From the NCBI GenBank assembly GCA_036346225.1, contig JARFIW010001482.1:334001-398000 (forward strand): 64,000 nt of DNA, read 5' to 3'. The stretch comes from Platerodrilus igneus (taxonomy: Eukaryota > Arthropoda > Insecta > Coleoptera > Lycidae). A program made the position numbers and the translations under genes. Under the pieces are notes generated by a model, which made no database searches, was not told the DNA's origin, and saw only the letters and a list, made by a program, of their open reading frames with translations. Positions 11,795 to 22,545 of this stretch are shown here, piece by piece; within the stretch, counting starts at the first letter, position 1; every line of letters begins with the position of its first letter.

Positions 11795-11956
11795 GAAGGA
11801 TATAGGAAGACCTAGACCAAACTATATTAGTCAAATTATTAGAAATTTAGGTTGTGAAGGGTATGTAGAGCTTTTTAGATTAGCAAGAATAGAAAAGAAG
11901 TTAGAGCTGCGTCAAACCGACCTTAAGTAAGGTCGATAACAAAATGATGATGATGC
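11795..11956 (+). mobile_element. RTE 3'-end fragment with ATGATG tail
   Basis: Short copy of the last ~100 nt of RTE coding sequence (AGGAAGACCTAGACC through GCGTCAAACCGACC) plus a short tail, GTAAGGTCGATAAC, ending in ATGATGATG. It lacks the 240-bp extended tail of the neighbouring copy. A matching short copy, starting at nearly the same internal point, is at 54355-54512. Confidence 0.8.
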
Positions 11957-12560
11957 ATCAACCACACCAAAATGTCTTCGCAACATATTTTAAACGCTTA
12001 TCTCGCTTACTTATTGTAAGGGATTAATTTCTTAACTCCAAATCGGGCCCCTCGTGCTGTGCATATGTGGAAACTTTTTATTTCTATTCCACGACGTTAA
12101 GCACTATGTGGTGGATTATGAATTGCGCACAAGGAGATGGCCAATATTATCGAACTCCACGTTGAGAATGTCAATGTGGCGGTTTCAATTAAATAAAAAT
12201 TACCTAATGTAAAGAGAATTCGTCGGGCCCCTATGAAATGAAATGGCTGTACTTTGGTACCTGGTCAAGCCTTAAGGGAAGTTGTTTAATACAACTGGTT
12301 CTCATAAATTCTTTAACGAATTCATCAACAGAATGAATCAGTCACCCTTAACCTTGATGAAGGTAATCTGACTTGTTGCAAAATTTTAACTAAGTAGAGC
12401 CATAAGGTTTATTAACATCAATTGTACTTTGAAGTGATGGTGCGTAATAAAATGGAATCCTACGCTTCCAATTCTTTCTTACATTGGCATATTTAAATGA
12501 ATGTTTCAACAAACCAAACGCAACTCATCCATATTCGTACATACGCCATTTGCTACAGCC
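11957..12560. repeat. Dispersed repeat A, copy 1
   Basis: About 550-600 bp, closely similar in the same orientation to 22546-23098 (for example CTCGTGCTGTGCATATGTGG and CCTTAACCTTGATGAAGGTA in both). On the minus strand there is a short protein-like stretch around 12430-12560 whose first part recurs at 29293-29350 and 32310-32360. This suggests a fragment of the internal region of an LTR element. Identity not established. Confidence 0.65.
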
Positions 12561-12845
12561 CTAGACGTAGCCGGAAGAAAAAGTAAATACCAGGCTAACT
12601 ACCAACCGCGGAGAGTGGGGGGTGGGATTCGTTTAAATACAAAAAACAATAAAAAAAATAAAGTGCATTACCCACGATTATCTATTAACATATAAAAATA
12701 AAGGATTCTGTACAAACAAGCAAAAAAAAGTTAAGCGTTACTATTTTACAGCCAACAATTATATTATACGGACAATTTAGGAATCTAGATACGAAGTGCG
12801 CATCTCGTATTTACACAAAATAGAATTAATCCGTAGCAAATAAAA

Positions 12846-13010
12846 ACCGTGAGAGCTTTTCTCAAGTGTTTTTAAAATTTCACCCAATACTTTTTATAAA
12901 ATAACTAATTAGTATGAAAGAATTAACGTGTGAGAGCTTTTGTCGAACGTTTTTACAATTTCACCTAATAATTTTTGTAAAATAACTAATTAGCAAAAGC
13001 GAATAAACAT
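12846..13010. repeat. ~82-bp tandem duplication
   Basis: Two adjacent units beginning GTGAGAGCTTTT at about 12849 and 12930. Both continue through TTTCACC.AATA.TTTT and AAAATAACTAATTAG. A partial third unit may begin near 13013. Confidence 0.75.
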
Positions 13011-13664
13011 GTGCGTTCTTTTGACACGCATCTTTAAAAATAGTACATTGCACCTGTAGAGCGATAGTATCGATTAGCGACCACAAACAATAGTTCTCCG
13101 ATATCACGTTTCGACACCAAACATTGATACGGAATATGCCATTGACACACACAAAAGAAAACGAGTTGCATACCTGTAGGTGTCCGGATACTTAGCTCGC
13201 AATCCGTCAACATAGGAACGCCATGGTTGTCAGCATACATTTACCCTGCCAGAATTGCAGCAGCGGTCTACGGACAAAAGTAGTTGGTCTACAGACAAAA
13301 GCAGCTGTTTGACATAAAGATAGAACCCATTTGGTCTCTAGCTAAGAAAAGCTAAAAAAAATCTGATTAGAATGGGTACGCGCGGGAAAACTCACCGAAT
13401 ACACGCAAGACACTTCCTAGTTGTCGAACAGAAACCCGTGCATTGCTTTGAAAATACGGTGACGCATAAATGTAGTAAATATTTCGACGTACAAGCTGTA
13501 GAAGCACATTCAACAATAGTTCAAACAGCACGGAGTCGAACTGCAAATTCTAGCTTATTGAACCGCGGTAAAACTGGAAAACCCGGCTTATATCGGATAG
13601 TGCGCTCTTATTTCAACAAGTCGTTACATTGGAACAATAGAAAAAACCATTATATTGACTTATT

Positions 13665-13855
13665 TAAATTTTATCATAAACTTGTCGTTTTCAAGCAAAT
13701 AGATTTAAGTTGAGAAATTATTTGAAAGCGTATTTATTGCAGAAAAATAAAATATATATGATGTAAACTATTTAACTATAGCATAAACTTGTCGTTTTTA
13801 AGCAAAAAAAGATTTGAGTTGAAAAGTATTAGAGACCGTATTTATTATTAATTAA
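13665..13855. repeat. ~110-bp tandem duplication
   Basis: CATAAACTTGTCGTTTT followed by AAGCAAA and GAGTTGA/AAGTTGA-type text and GTATTTATT occurs twice, starting near 13677 and 13783. The first unit overlaps the end of a 113-codon plus ORF (13372-13713) that has no recognisable domain. Confidence 0.7.
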
Positions 13856-13859
13856 GTCG

Positions 13860-14690
13860 ACGGATGTGAGAATAGCAACGTAGTTGATTTAACAAAATTA
13901 TCGTAAAACGGACTTATAAATTAACAAGAAAATTTTTTAAAGCAAATTGGAACGTATAAAATCCCTCCCACCAAAAAAACAAAAATTAAAAAACCCAAAC
14001 AAAAAAATTTGCTTAAGAACTAAAAGAAAATTCGTCACGAAAATGAAACGAAAAAAAAGGAAAAAAAACATCCCAAAATTAAAAAAAGAACTCTTGTCCG
14101 GCTCGAAGGGCCAATAATAAAAGAAGAAAAAAGGAAGGAAGGAAGGGAAGCAAGCAACGAGGACTAAGATGGAACGGTATTGACGCTGCAGAAAAGTCGT
14201 CGGAGGACGGATATTTCTAATAAAGAAACAGGAAAGTCTTCGATCTCAAAAGAAGAAAAGGAATGAAAAAGGAAACCGATAGTACAAGCCCAAACAGAAC
14301 CCAAAGGTCAAGCTTCAGGTAAACGAAGGGACAACAAGGCCGAACAAGAGGAAGAGAGGAGGAACGCCGGTAAAAGTGGTAACCAAAAATCTCAACAAAC
14401 GAAAGACCAAAGAAAAGAAATGCTAACTAGTCCTAAAGTTGACTAAGTCGTGGTATCAAAAGAACGAAGAACGAACTACAAAGCGCTTACTACAGGAGCG
14501 GATGGATGAAACACAATCGGTCTAGGAACCGACAGCAAAAAATATCAGCAACAAGAAAAAAGAAAGGAATATGGAACGAAAGGAACGACAAAAAACCAAA
14601 AAGAATAACACCAACACCAAGTACAAAACAAAAAAAAAGAACTAAAATTGTACAAAAGGAGATAGAACAGAATCCTAGTATAGTTATGTG
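13860..14690. other. A/purine-rich tract without a gene
   Basis: The plus strand is dominated by A and AG runs (AAAAAAACAAAAATT, GGAAGGAAGG). No ORF of note on either strand. It may be the degenerate body of the LTR element whose gag lies at 15101-15610, but nothing recognisable as protease, RT or integrase remains. Confidence 0.5.
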
Positions 14691-14696
14691 TGAGTA

Positions 14697-14870
14697 GGTG
14701 TAAGCGTGTGCGGCGTGTGTGTGAGGAGGTGTGTAAAAAGGGTGTATGTATGTGTTATGGGTGTATAAAGTGTGCGTGTGTGTATGTGTTTGACCGCTGT
14801 AGTCGCCTCTTACGACAGGTAGGTCGTACCATGGGATTATTCTATTCCCGGACCCACACGGAGTGAGAAA
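14697..14870. repeat. GT-rich microsatellite plus GTCGCCTCTTACGACA motif
   Basis: Imperfect GTGTGTATG tract at 14697-14791, followed by GTCGCCTCTTACGACAGG and CCATGGGATTATTCTATTCCCGG in inverted style. The reverse complement of the core (TCGTAAGAGGCGA) recurs in the 5' region of the RTE copy near 62338-62355. This is consistent with a fragment of an RTE 5' end or a widespread repeat domain. Confidence 0.5.
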
Positions 14871-15100
14871 AAGCAAAAGAAAGAAAACCTAGCAAAACAG
14901 GGAAATAAAACGAAATCGTAATGTTCAAAAATCAAGTCCGAAGGAAAGCAAAGTCGGCATAAAAAAGTTATGTCGAATCGGAGGTGTAGGACATGCCTTG
15001 ATAAATCGATCAGGATGGCTGAGTGTATGTGTGGAAAGCGAAGCAGGTTCGAAGGCAAAATCTGGTTCCACGTATGAGTTTTTGTCCTAGCTAGGGGTAC

Positions 15101-15610
15101 CTAGTTTTCAACGCAAAATTTTCGGCGCTCTAATTGTAAACACTCAGTTTCCAACTCTTGTAGACATCGAACCGGAGGTAACCAGTTGAGATAGGAGGAA
15201 GATAAATTTCGGGAAACAACATCTAATTGTACATTATCCGGTATACTTCCGTGATGACGGAACTTTGCAGCCATACAAGCTAGGTACTCGATAATTCTTT
15301 CCGTTAAGTCCTGGGTTCGTGTTAAAATGTTTTGGAATAATCGACATATATAATCTATATAATCCGGTGGTTCGAAATGTTGGATCAGTAAATTGGGCAA
15401 AAACTTCCAATTAGAAAACCTATGCCGATTACCCCAATACCAGAGCAACGCAGACTCAAATAACTGCAATTCTGACACATGGTGAGTTCGTCGGAGTTTT
15501 TCGACTCGTTCCAAAAAATCATGTACGGTAAGAGTGTTCGGAACACCAGAAAATTTCAAGCTCCACTCCCACACAGGATTACCTTGGTAGGAAGCCGAAA
15601 AAGAAGTCAT
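15101..15610 (-). CDS. gag: LTR-retrotransposon gag-like protein
   Basis: About 169 residues from the Met at 15610; an upstream in-frame Met at 15625 gives 174. The sequence matches the common insect retrotransposon gag capsid-like fold: WSLKFSG near the N-terminus, then FLERVEKLRRTHHVS, LWYWGNRH, LLIQHFEPPDY, a helix with TERIIEYLACM, and an LxxxxxxCLQLERR C-terminus. It would assemble capsids around element RNA. A primer-binding site lies 267 bp upstream on the same strand (15877-15886), as expected for a 5' leader. No zinc knuckle follows and no pol ORF is present downstream, so the element is truncated or decayed. The ORF itself has no internal stop. Confidence 0.8.
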   Translation of the reverse strand: MTSFSASYQGNPVWEWSLKFSGVPNTLTVHDFLERVEKLRRTHHVSELQLFESALLWYWGNRHRFSNWKFLPNLLIQHFEPPDYIDYICRLFQNILTRTQDLTERIIEYLACMAAKFRHHGSIPDNVQLDVVSRNLSSSYLNWLPPVRCLQELETECLQLERRKFCVEN

Positions 15611-15876
15611 TTTGAATACGAACAAAAAAGAAATTGACAGAAAGTAACTAAATAAAGGTTAACCGTAACTCGATAGAAGCCAAAAAAAAAAGTATTGCGA
15701 ATACAGAACAATCCAAAATACATCCGAGGGACAAACTTTAGGAACATCAACGGAAGCGAAACAACAAAACAGAAACCAGAATAGGGCTGTAGAACAAATG
15801 AAAAATCGTAGAAAGAAACCAACTCTAGACTTGATGGGTAGAACAAAATATACAAAGATGGAAGGAAAGAAAAATT

Positions 15877-15886
15877 TTGGGCGCCA
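15877..15886 (-). promoter_or_regulatory. Primer-binding site of gag-bearing LTR element
   Basis: The minus strand reads TGGCGCCCAA, a classic Gypsy-type primer-binding site beginning with TGG (complement of the tRNA CCA end). It sits upstream of gag, so the 5' LTR should lie just above 15887 (roughly 15890-16270). Its outer end is not clear. Confidence 0.7.
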
Positions 15887-16274
15887 GCGTTTTCAATGGA
15901 CTAGGATTATTGGCGAAAACACAAGTCCAATAATCTAAAATTAACCAACCGATTATATCGAGCAATTAGAAAAGAAAACAAAACTAAAATTTAAGAAGAT
16001 TAAACCGCATAACAGCAAAGAGCCGAAAGAAAACGAGGAAATAACAGTTTGAACGTAAAGAAAGGAGAAACGAGTAGCATCAGGCCGAGAAATGCGGGTA
16101 ACGTAGGAACTTAGGCACTAACAATAAGAAAAATTAGAGCAAAAATTAACTAAAACAAAGTCGGAGCTGAGATTAATCAAACCAAATCGAAGTAACCATT
16201 AACCAAAACAAAATCGGGGCCAAAGTTACACGAAACAAAATCGGAGCACAAAAAAACTAACTAAAGCAAACTCT

Positions 16275-17431
16275 CTATCAACGACATTTTGTCAGGCTAT
16301 GCATTGCCTTTCATTCGTTTCGAAGTGACCAGCTAAATACTTTATAATCTGTTTGTCCCATAAAGGAGGATCAAGTTGTTTGGAAACGCTAAATTTTTTG
16401 ATCGCATACAACTCCCTTGTCATGCTTGAATCGCTACTATATTTGACCATTAAAAATTATCTCTAACTTTAAATTGCTAGTTGTCTTCCCAGAAATATTT
16501 TAAAAATTTTATCTCAAAGTCTTTAAACGAAATTAACTCACTTTCAATTAATCCAAACAAAAATTTGGCACTACCCTTCAACATGGACCTTACAATATTT
16601 AACTTTCTTTGTTCATCCCAGACACCTTGTATTAAAGTTTTTAAGTTATTTAATAATATTTTGGGGTTAAGTTTATTTCCCCATAAAATTTTGAGTGTTG
16701 TTTCAACGGAACACTTGTTGGACTCCATCTCATCGGTTCCTCAACATAAATATTTTAAACCCTGTTTTCTTAATTCTTAAATGTATTCCCTAAGTCTGTG
16801 TTAAGAATTCCCAAGCCATTTCTAAATGTTTTAAAACCAGCTTGGCGGCTTCCATCTATTTCATTTACCTTTTTATTTATAGTTTTAATTTTTCCGTTAA
16901 CACTTGCATCCTGATTCGTTTGTATTTGAACAATTTCTTCTTTAACTTCATTCATATCCCCTAACATTTGTACTACCTTTCCTCAAATTTCAAACCTTAT
17001 TTTTTTGATCGTTTTGTTAGTTTCTTTAAGCCCAAAGTTAGTTTCTCACTCATTTCTTTAAATTTTCTTTCATGCTTTTCACTTTGTAACCTTAAACTTT
17101 CCTCCAATTTTGCTATATCCTCCCCAAATTCTGCTCGTAACTCCTAAGTATATTTATCAGATCGCTCACTTATTTCTTTTATATTCTCTTTCATTTTATT
17201 CATATTTTCTTTCATGTTTTTTTTATTCCTTTCACTCATTGCTTTTTGTTCCAGCATATTCTGATTTAGACTTAATAAAAAAGCCAACATTTTTGACTTC
17301 TGGGTCCCTCCTACACGCTTAACCTCTGGATTCTCCTTTTTCGCTTCTTCCATATAAAAGCCTTCCTGAGAAACAATTTCTATTCCCTTGGCTCTCAAAC
17401 CTTCACAAACTTCTTTCATTCTGTAAGTCAT
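16275..17431 (-). pseudogene. gag: Gypsy-like gag, fragmented (copy 1)
   Basis: Minus-strand pieces in order: 17431-17144 (N-terminal; MTYRMKEVCEGLRAKGIE, then a long Lys/Met/Asn-rich coiled-coil-like helix), 16967-16770 (heptad-like linker), 16728-16477 (capsid core with IQGVWDEQRK and ISFKDFEIKFLKYFW), and a C-terminal stretch to about 16275 (TRELYAIKKFSVSKQ, YLAGHF). This order and the 'F...F...FW' block are typical of retrotransposon gag. Stops and frameshifts separate the pieces. Copy 2 at 32690-33821 preserves the same order. Confidence 0.75.
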
Positions 17432-17534
17432 GCCGGAAACTAATCAGATATTACAAAAAGAAAAAGAAAAAACTCCAAAAACAAATTCTAGGAGACAAGA
17501 AACTCCAATTTACAGACGAATTAATCGTGCCACA

Positions 17535-17735
17535 GGTTGGATCGCCGCTAAAAGAGTGCTGTGACAACGCCGCTTTGGAGCGTTACTAAAAAAAGTGCTG
17601 CGACAACGCCACGTTTTGATGACCCGCTAAAAAAATGCTGTGACAACGCCGCTTTGATGAGACGTCATTACAAGAGTGCTGTAACAACGCCTCGCTTTGA
17701 TGCGCCGCTAGTAGGGTGCTGTGATACAGATGCAA
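17535..17735. repeat. ~37-41-bp tandem repeat in element leader (copy 1)
   Basis: Five units of the type AAAAGAGTGCTGTGACAACG followed by CCGCTTTGATG, with one partial unit ending GTGCTGTGATACAGATG. The same array is at 33920-34110, and a single unit opens the repeat at 40225. It lies between the primer-binding site and gag, in the 5' leader. Confidence 0.85.
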
Positions 17736-18440
17736 CAAATCGTAAAAGTTTAAATTGTTGACTTACTTTTCTTTCTAAGTTTGCCTTGCCTGGCCAGCTT
17801 AACGGAAAAGTTGGAGTTTTCAAAACGAAAACAAACACAGAAATATCATAAAGCATTCATACGGTATGAAATATTTTCATTCATACAAAAGCATGTAGAA
17901 CATATACAACATCGTTTCTTTCAAGCATTAAATTATTTCTACAAGTACTTATTTACTTAATTATAAAAATGTTTCATACCTTATTTTAAATTTACAGAAC
18001 TAAATTTCTTTTCCTATGAATGGTTTACCTGGTTATAATTCTCACGCTTGTAAGGTTTGTTTTGGCCAAAAAAATCCTTGATAGATAATCTATTAAAAGT
18101 CAGAGTATTTCAAAATCTGAACACAACCTTTCATGGTAAAGATCCTTACAAAAATAAAATATGGTATGACTAACACTTATTCTAGTTTAAATTTAAATGA
18201 CAAATGCTCAACTGAGTTACAAACAATATTTAAAAAAAATTATACTTGCAAAATCCACGAAGCGCTTTTTTATCTAATTCGTAATTAATTCGAGATTCCA
18301 CGGGACTTGGACTTTTCACGCGAGTGAGGTGAAACTTTAAAAACTTGCTGTTGTGGCCGTTAGCTTGGCAGTTATTTCTTGGGAGATCTTGAGAAAGGGC
18401 AGGGTTGAAATATTTTTCATTATTCTGAAAACTGAATAAA

Positions 18441-18456
18441 GTGAAGTTGGACGCCA
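18441..18456 (-). promoter_or_regulatory. Primer-binding site, Gypsy-like copy 1
   Basis: The minus strand reads TGGCGTCCAACTTCAC, directly after a TTACA-G LTR terminus. The identical 16-mer occurs in copy 2 at 34814-34829. A 79-81-codon minus ORF overlaps the site in both copies. Confidence 0.65.
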
Positions 18457-18457
18457 C

Positions 18458-20265
18458 TGTAACCAGCAAGTATTAAAAAAAGATATTTTTAGGGTTTGTT
18501 AGTTTGTTTTCTTTTTTAAACTTAATTTATTTTATTTAGAAAATTAAACCTGTTAGATTCAGAAAATATCTACTGCATAAACTTTTATCCAAGAAAAAAT
18601 TAGATCAATTTACAAAGTTTAGTGGTACTAAACAAAATTATTATTTAAAGAACATTTTGTCTCTTAAGACTTGAATGGACCAGATCTAATAATCACCTAC
18701 ATTAATTTAAATCTCTAATAGCTATAGCTGTAAATTCTAAGACACAAAAATTTAATCAATTGGCACTTTCAAAGAATCATATGCTTTGGATAAGAAATTT
18801 TACCAATTAGTACTAGATTACAACGCCGAGTCTTACGGATTACAACACCGTGGCTCGGGACTTAGCCTTTGTGAAAAAGGGGTTGCCAAAACAATATGTA
18901 GACCTTTTTGAAGGCCAGCAAAGAGTCACTCACCTTTAACCACTAGTGGTTAGCGGCGGCCTTTAGGTTGATATAGCACAGGTCCCAGCTGTATGGTCAC
19001 AAGGCGGCGGCCCCACACTAACACAGTATTGGATAAATCTTCTTCAACATTTTTAACTCACTATTGGGGGGGAGGGGTTAGGCGGCTCCGTGGCGTAGTG
19101 GTATGTGTGTGACTACTAGGCCCAAGGTCCGCTTGAAAAATGTTAGGCGAGCTTTTTTCACAAAAATTACACCCTCGTTCAGATGAGAGGTAAAATGGAG
19201 GTCCCGTGTGTGAGTGTTGTCACGCACGTTAAAGATCCCTACCGTGCATGGAACAGCAAGGGTGCTGCAAAATTTCAAATTTTCCAAGTAAAAAAAACTC
19301 GCTTCCTGGCCAATGTAGTACCTTCGGGTGGAGCATTGGAAAATCACATGTAATGTCTCACTATTGGGGTGGTTTACCCTGCAGGGGGTTTGCTCATCAA
19401 CGACTTTCTAGCCCATTTGCACCGAAGATGTCGTGAAAGTCAGCGAACTTGTTGGTCGGCTAGAGGTTACCTGAAGGCGGTCAAGTGGTTACCACCCCTA
19501 CGTCCTGTTGTTTGACTGGCTTATTATCGTGGTTGTTAACCCTACTAGGAGTTTGTACATCAATGATTTTCTAACCTGCCTGCTTTGAAGATGTGGAAGT
19601 GAGTGGATTAAAAAAAAATTACTTCCCAGGACCGTTCAAGCGGGGGAATCCTATCAGAATGCCTACGCGCGTGTGTATAAAACAGGTTGGAAACTATGGG
19701 GTATTTCTTGAACCATAAGGTGTTTGCGCAGACTTTTGAAAGATTAAATCCTTATTTGTGACTTTGCACACCAGGTTTTATAACAGCTGAATTGTATTCT
19801 GGAAGATTGTGAATACGAAATGTTAAACTTAACCTTGTGATTAAATCATATTGGAAAAGAACGACGAGCCTGTTGTTTTCCATATGAGACCAAGGATTTG
19901 TTAAAAATTGAGAATCGACCTAATACTGTAAATAAGTGGCCTGGAGGAATTTTTTCGATTTGTTCTTCGCTCCTTCCGATAGATTTCTAATTTGTTTCAA
20001 CCAGAAAATTTTTTCGTTTAAAAAATGGTTACATTATTACGTTTATCAAAAGGAATTAAATTGATTACATTTTTATGCCTTCATTCTTGAATTTTCTGTA
20101 ACCAAATTAAAACGTATTGTTTTGTACTAAAATACAAGGAATCTTTATAATTTCAAGTTAGAACGTACAAATCTATCTATACAGGGTAACTACAACTTAA
20201 CATTATTCAATAATATGCTACTCAACTTCATGGGTTTATTTATTTATTTAGAATCTATCTATTAT
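18458..20265 (-). repeat. LTR-like block, Gypsy-like copy 1
   Basis: About 1.8 kb (about 1.5 kb without the SINE) between the primer-binding site and a TA microsatellite, matched by 34831-36345. The inner end is TGTAACC in plus coordinates (…GGTTACA on the coding strand). The outer TG end is not certain, because similarity continues to about 20265. Confidence 0.6.
19070..19356 (+). mobile_element. tRNA-derived SINE with 13-bp target duplication
   Basis: The head at 19081-19140 resembles a tRNA with a good A box (TGGCGTAGTGG, 19091-19101) and a degenerate B box (GGTCCGCTT). The body contains CACGTTAAAGATCCCTACC-like text and a 3' end near 19356. CTCACTATTGGGG occurs at 19057-19069 and again at 19357-19369, exactly 300 bp apart, as a target-site duplication. 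The paralogous LTR at about 35450 has the site without the insert. SINEs are transcribed by RNA polymerase III and copied by LINE enzymes in trans. Confidence 0.8.
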
Positions 20266-20269
20266 CGCC

Positions 20270-20271
<2 letters not shown>

Positions 20272-20341
<70 letters not shown>
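20272..20341. repeat. (TA)n microsatellite
   Basis: About 35 TA dinucleotides with one G interruption, lying exactly between the LTR-like block and dispersed repeat C. Confidence 0.95.
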
Positions 20342-20342
<1 letters not shown>

Positions 20343-22126
20343 CTGTGATACAGATACAGCAATCTGTAAAACTTGAAATTGTTCACTTACCTTCCTTTCT
20401 AACTTTACCTGGTTAGCTCAACGGAATTGACGGAGTTTTAAAATGAAATAACACTCAGCAATATTACACAGCGTTTATGCAGTATAAAATATTTTACTCA
20501 TACAAAAACATGTAAAACATCGTTTCTTGCAAACAAAATAATTTCTAAGAAAAAAAATTATTCTTTAACCTATTATAAATTTATATAACTAAATTTCTTT
20601 TTTATGGATGGTTTACCTGGTTGTGTTTATTGCTACGCTTGTAAGGTTTGTTTGGCCAAAAAATCCTTGACAGATAATCTATTAAATGGTCAGAGTGTTT
20701 CGAACCCTGAACACAAACTTTCCTGGTAAAAAATCCCTTACAAAAAAATGATTATATGATTAACATTTATTATTCTACCTTAAACTAAATACAAATACTC
20801 CAACATCAGTTAAAAATAAATCTAAAAGTAATACTTGTAGAATCCACAAAAACGCTTCTCGTAATTAAATATGTTCTCATTTTAAATTGACATCAAATCA
20901 GCTTACAAGATTTTCCATATTTAAAGTCCTCGTTTCAAACAGCAATTACCAAACTGCATTTATGGTTAAATCTTCCTTTCGATTATTTAATAAAATTTTG
21001 AAAATAGCGTTATATTTAAAAATTTTCCCTCTTCATTGTAATTAATAAATTTTAATTTTATGTAATTTGCATTTAAAGCATCACTTCTATATTCATTGTA
21101 CTATCGTAATTATTAAATCGGAGTGTGCTTATTGCACATTCGAATTATCATCTTTGCAGAGAAACAGCTCGCGACTTAAGTCAAAATAACATTTCGTGAT
21201 CGAATTTAAGAATCGAATAAATCTCCGTTTTTAATAAAAACTTCCTCAAATGTATCTATATCCAGAAAGCAGTAGAATAGTATGGAACATTATGATGCAA
21301 GATGTCCCAGAAAAGCTCATTAACATCTAAAATCGTGCCGATTATTACCTTGTAACTTGTTCTACTCATTCGTGACGCGCACTGTGTTTCCTACTTTTAT
21401 ACATATACCATTATTGTGGCGTCGCATACTAAGACAAAAGATAATTAATTTTTATCGCACATTTCATGGATTTTGTGGGTTTTTCGTGTTTCGGCCGCCT
21501 CTCGGAATAAATGTTTCATTTATTAATTAACCATTTACATAGTTCTAAATACGTATGACTAATATTCTAGCAAATTCTTTATTTAAAATAAATTTCGGTA
21601 ATCGACAGGGTAATTAATTTAAACTTAAATTGCTTATTAATGCAAATAGGGTTGCATTTTATAGAAATATTTGCGTTTATGGCAGAACGTGAATCAGTAC
21701 ACAAAATTAATATTAAAATTGGGTTTTTAAATACACGTTGATCGTAGTTTTTATGCTAAATGCGTAAAGCTAGTACTATTCTGCGCTATTTACAGCAAAT
21801 AACAGTCATTTTTATTAAGAATGTATTAATATTTAATAAGTGAAAATAAATGGCTTTGTATTTATTCTAAAATGAACGATTTGCGTTCATATTGAATGCG
21901 TTTTACGGTATCTTACAATTAATTATTTTTACACATACAAGTTATGTTACTTGCTATTTATCTACAATACGCTTATATCATACAGAGTGATTATTTATAC
22001 ACAAAAATTTGATTTTTCGTTTGTACCCCAATGAATTAAAGAATTTACGGAAATTTTCGATTTTTAGAATTCTTTTATATTTTAGGAGGATTTATTTGTA
22101 GAATTTGGGTTTCAATGACCTCTCGT
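20342..22126. repeat. Dispersed repeat C, copy 1
   Basis: About 1.8 kb, repeated at 30411-32005 and, split, at 40230-41112 plus 45862-46735. Its first ~500 bp is a diverged version of the Gypsy-like leader (17717-18270: CTGTGATACAGAT, GGTTTACCTGGTTAT, AAATCCTTGA.AGATAATCTATTAAA). It is therefore probably the leader plus LTR of a related element in the same orientation. No ORF of note. It ends at a second TA run (22130-22161). Confidence 0.75.

Positions 22127-22129
<3 letters not shown>

Positions 22130-22161
<32 letters not shown>
22130..22161. repeat. (TA)n microsatellite
   Basis: About 16 TA dinucleotides at the far end of dispersed repeat C copy 1. Confidence 0.95.
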
Positions 22162-22164
<3 letters not shown>

Positions 22165-22545
22165 TATAAATTTTATATTTCTTGGTTATATTTATGTTTA
22201 ATTAAATACTGATAAAAGATTTATGTCGTATTCCTTATCTAACATCTCGTATGACATTTAGTTTTTAATAGCAGTTTACAAGATGTATTCAAATACATGA
22301 ATCTGCTGTTATCTAGTGTATTGCTGCAATCTAGTATATAGTCTCATAATCCTTATTCCTGAAATAATAAAGTGGCCAATGTATCTTAACAAAAATCTTG
22401 TCTGCAGACGTTAAAAGATATTTTCAATGTGCTCAGAAAAGAATATTCACGAAATTTGTTTCTAATTAAATATTCTCTAAACTATTGACACCATTTTTGA
22501 TAAGAAAAACTAATTGGCCAGACTCTTACAATATTTCAAATATTG

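Larger units (their letters stand above)
16270..20265 (-). mobile_element. Gypsy-like LTR element, copy 1 (gag, leader, LTR)
   Basis: Read on the minus strand the order is LTR-like block, primer-binding site (18456-18441), leader with tandem repeats and gag remnants (17431-16275). It is collinear with 32520-36345 over almost its whole length, confirming a repeated element. Downstream pol is missing here. The LTR block contains an SINE (19070-19356) that copy 2 lacks. The LTR also contains an internal ~170-bp diverged duplication (GTTTGCTCATCAACGA and GTTTGTACATCAATGA). Confidence 0.8.

Noticed and set aside
13372..13713. 113-codon plus-strand ORF
   Set aside because: No recognisable domain, runs into a tandem duplication, and has no supporting neighbour; chance opening is adequate.
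19081..19140. Functional tRNA gene
   Set aside because: A box is good but the B box and T arm are degenerate, no cloverleaf closes, and it is the head of a SINE with a target duplication.
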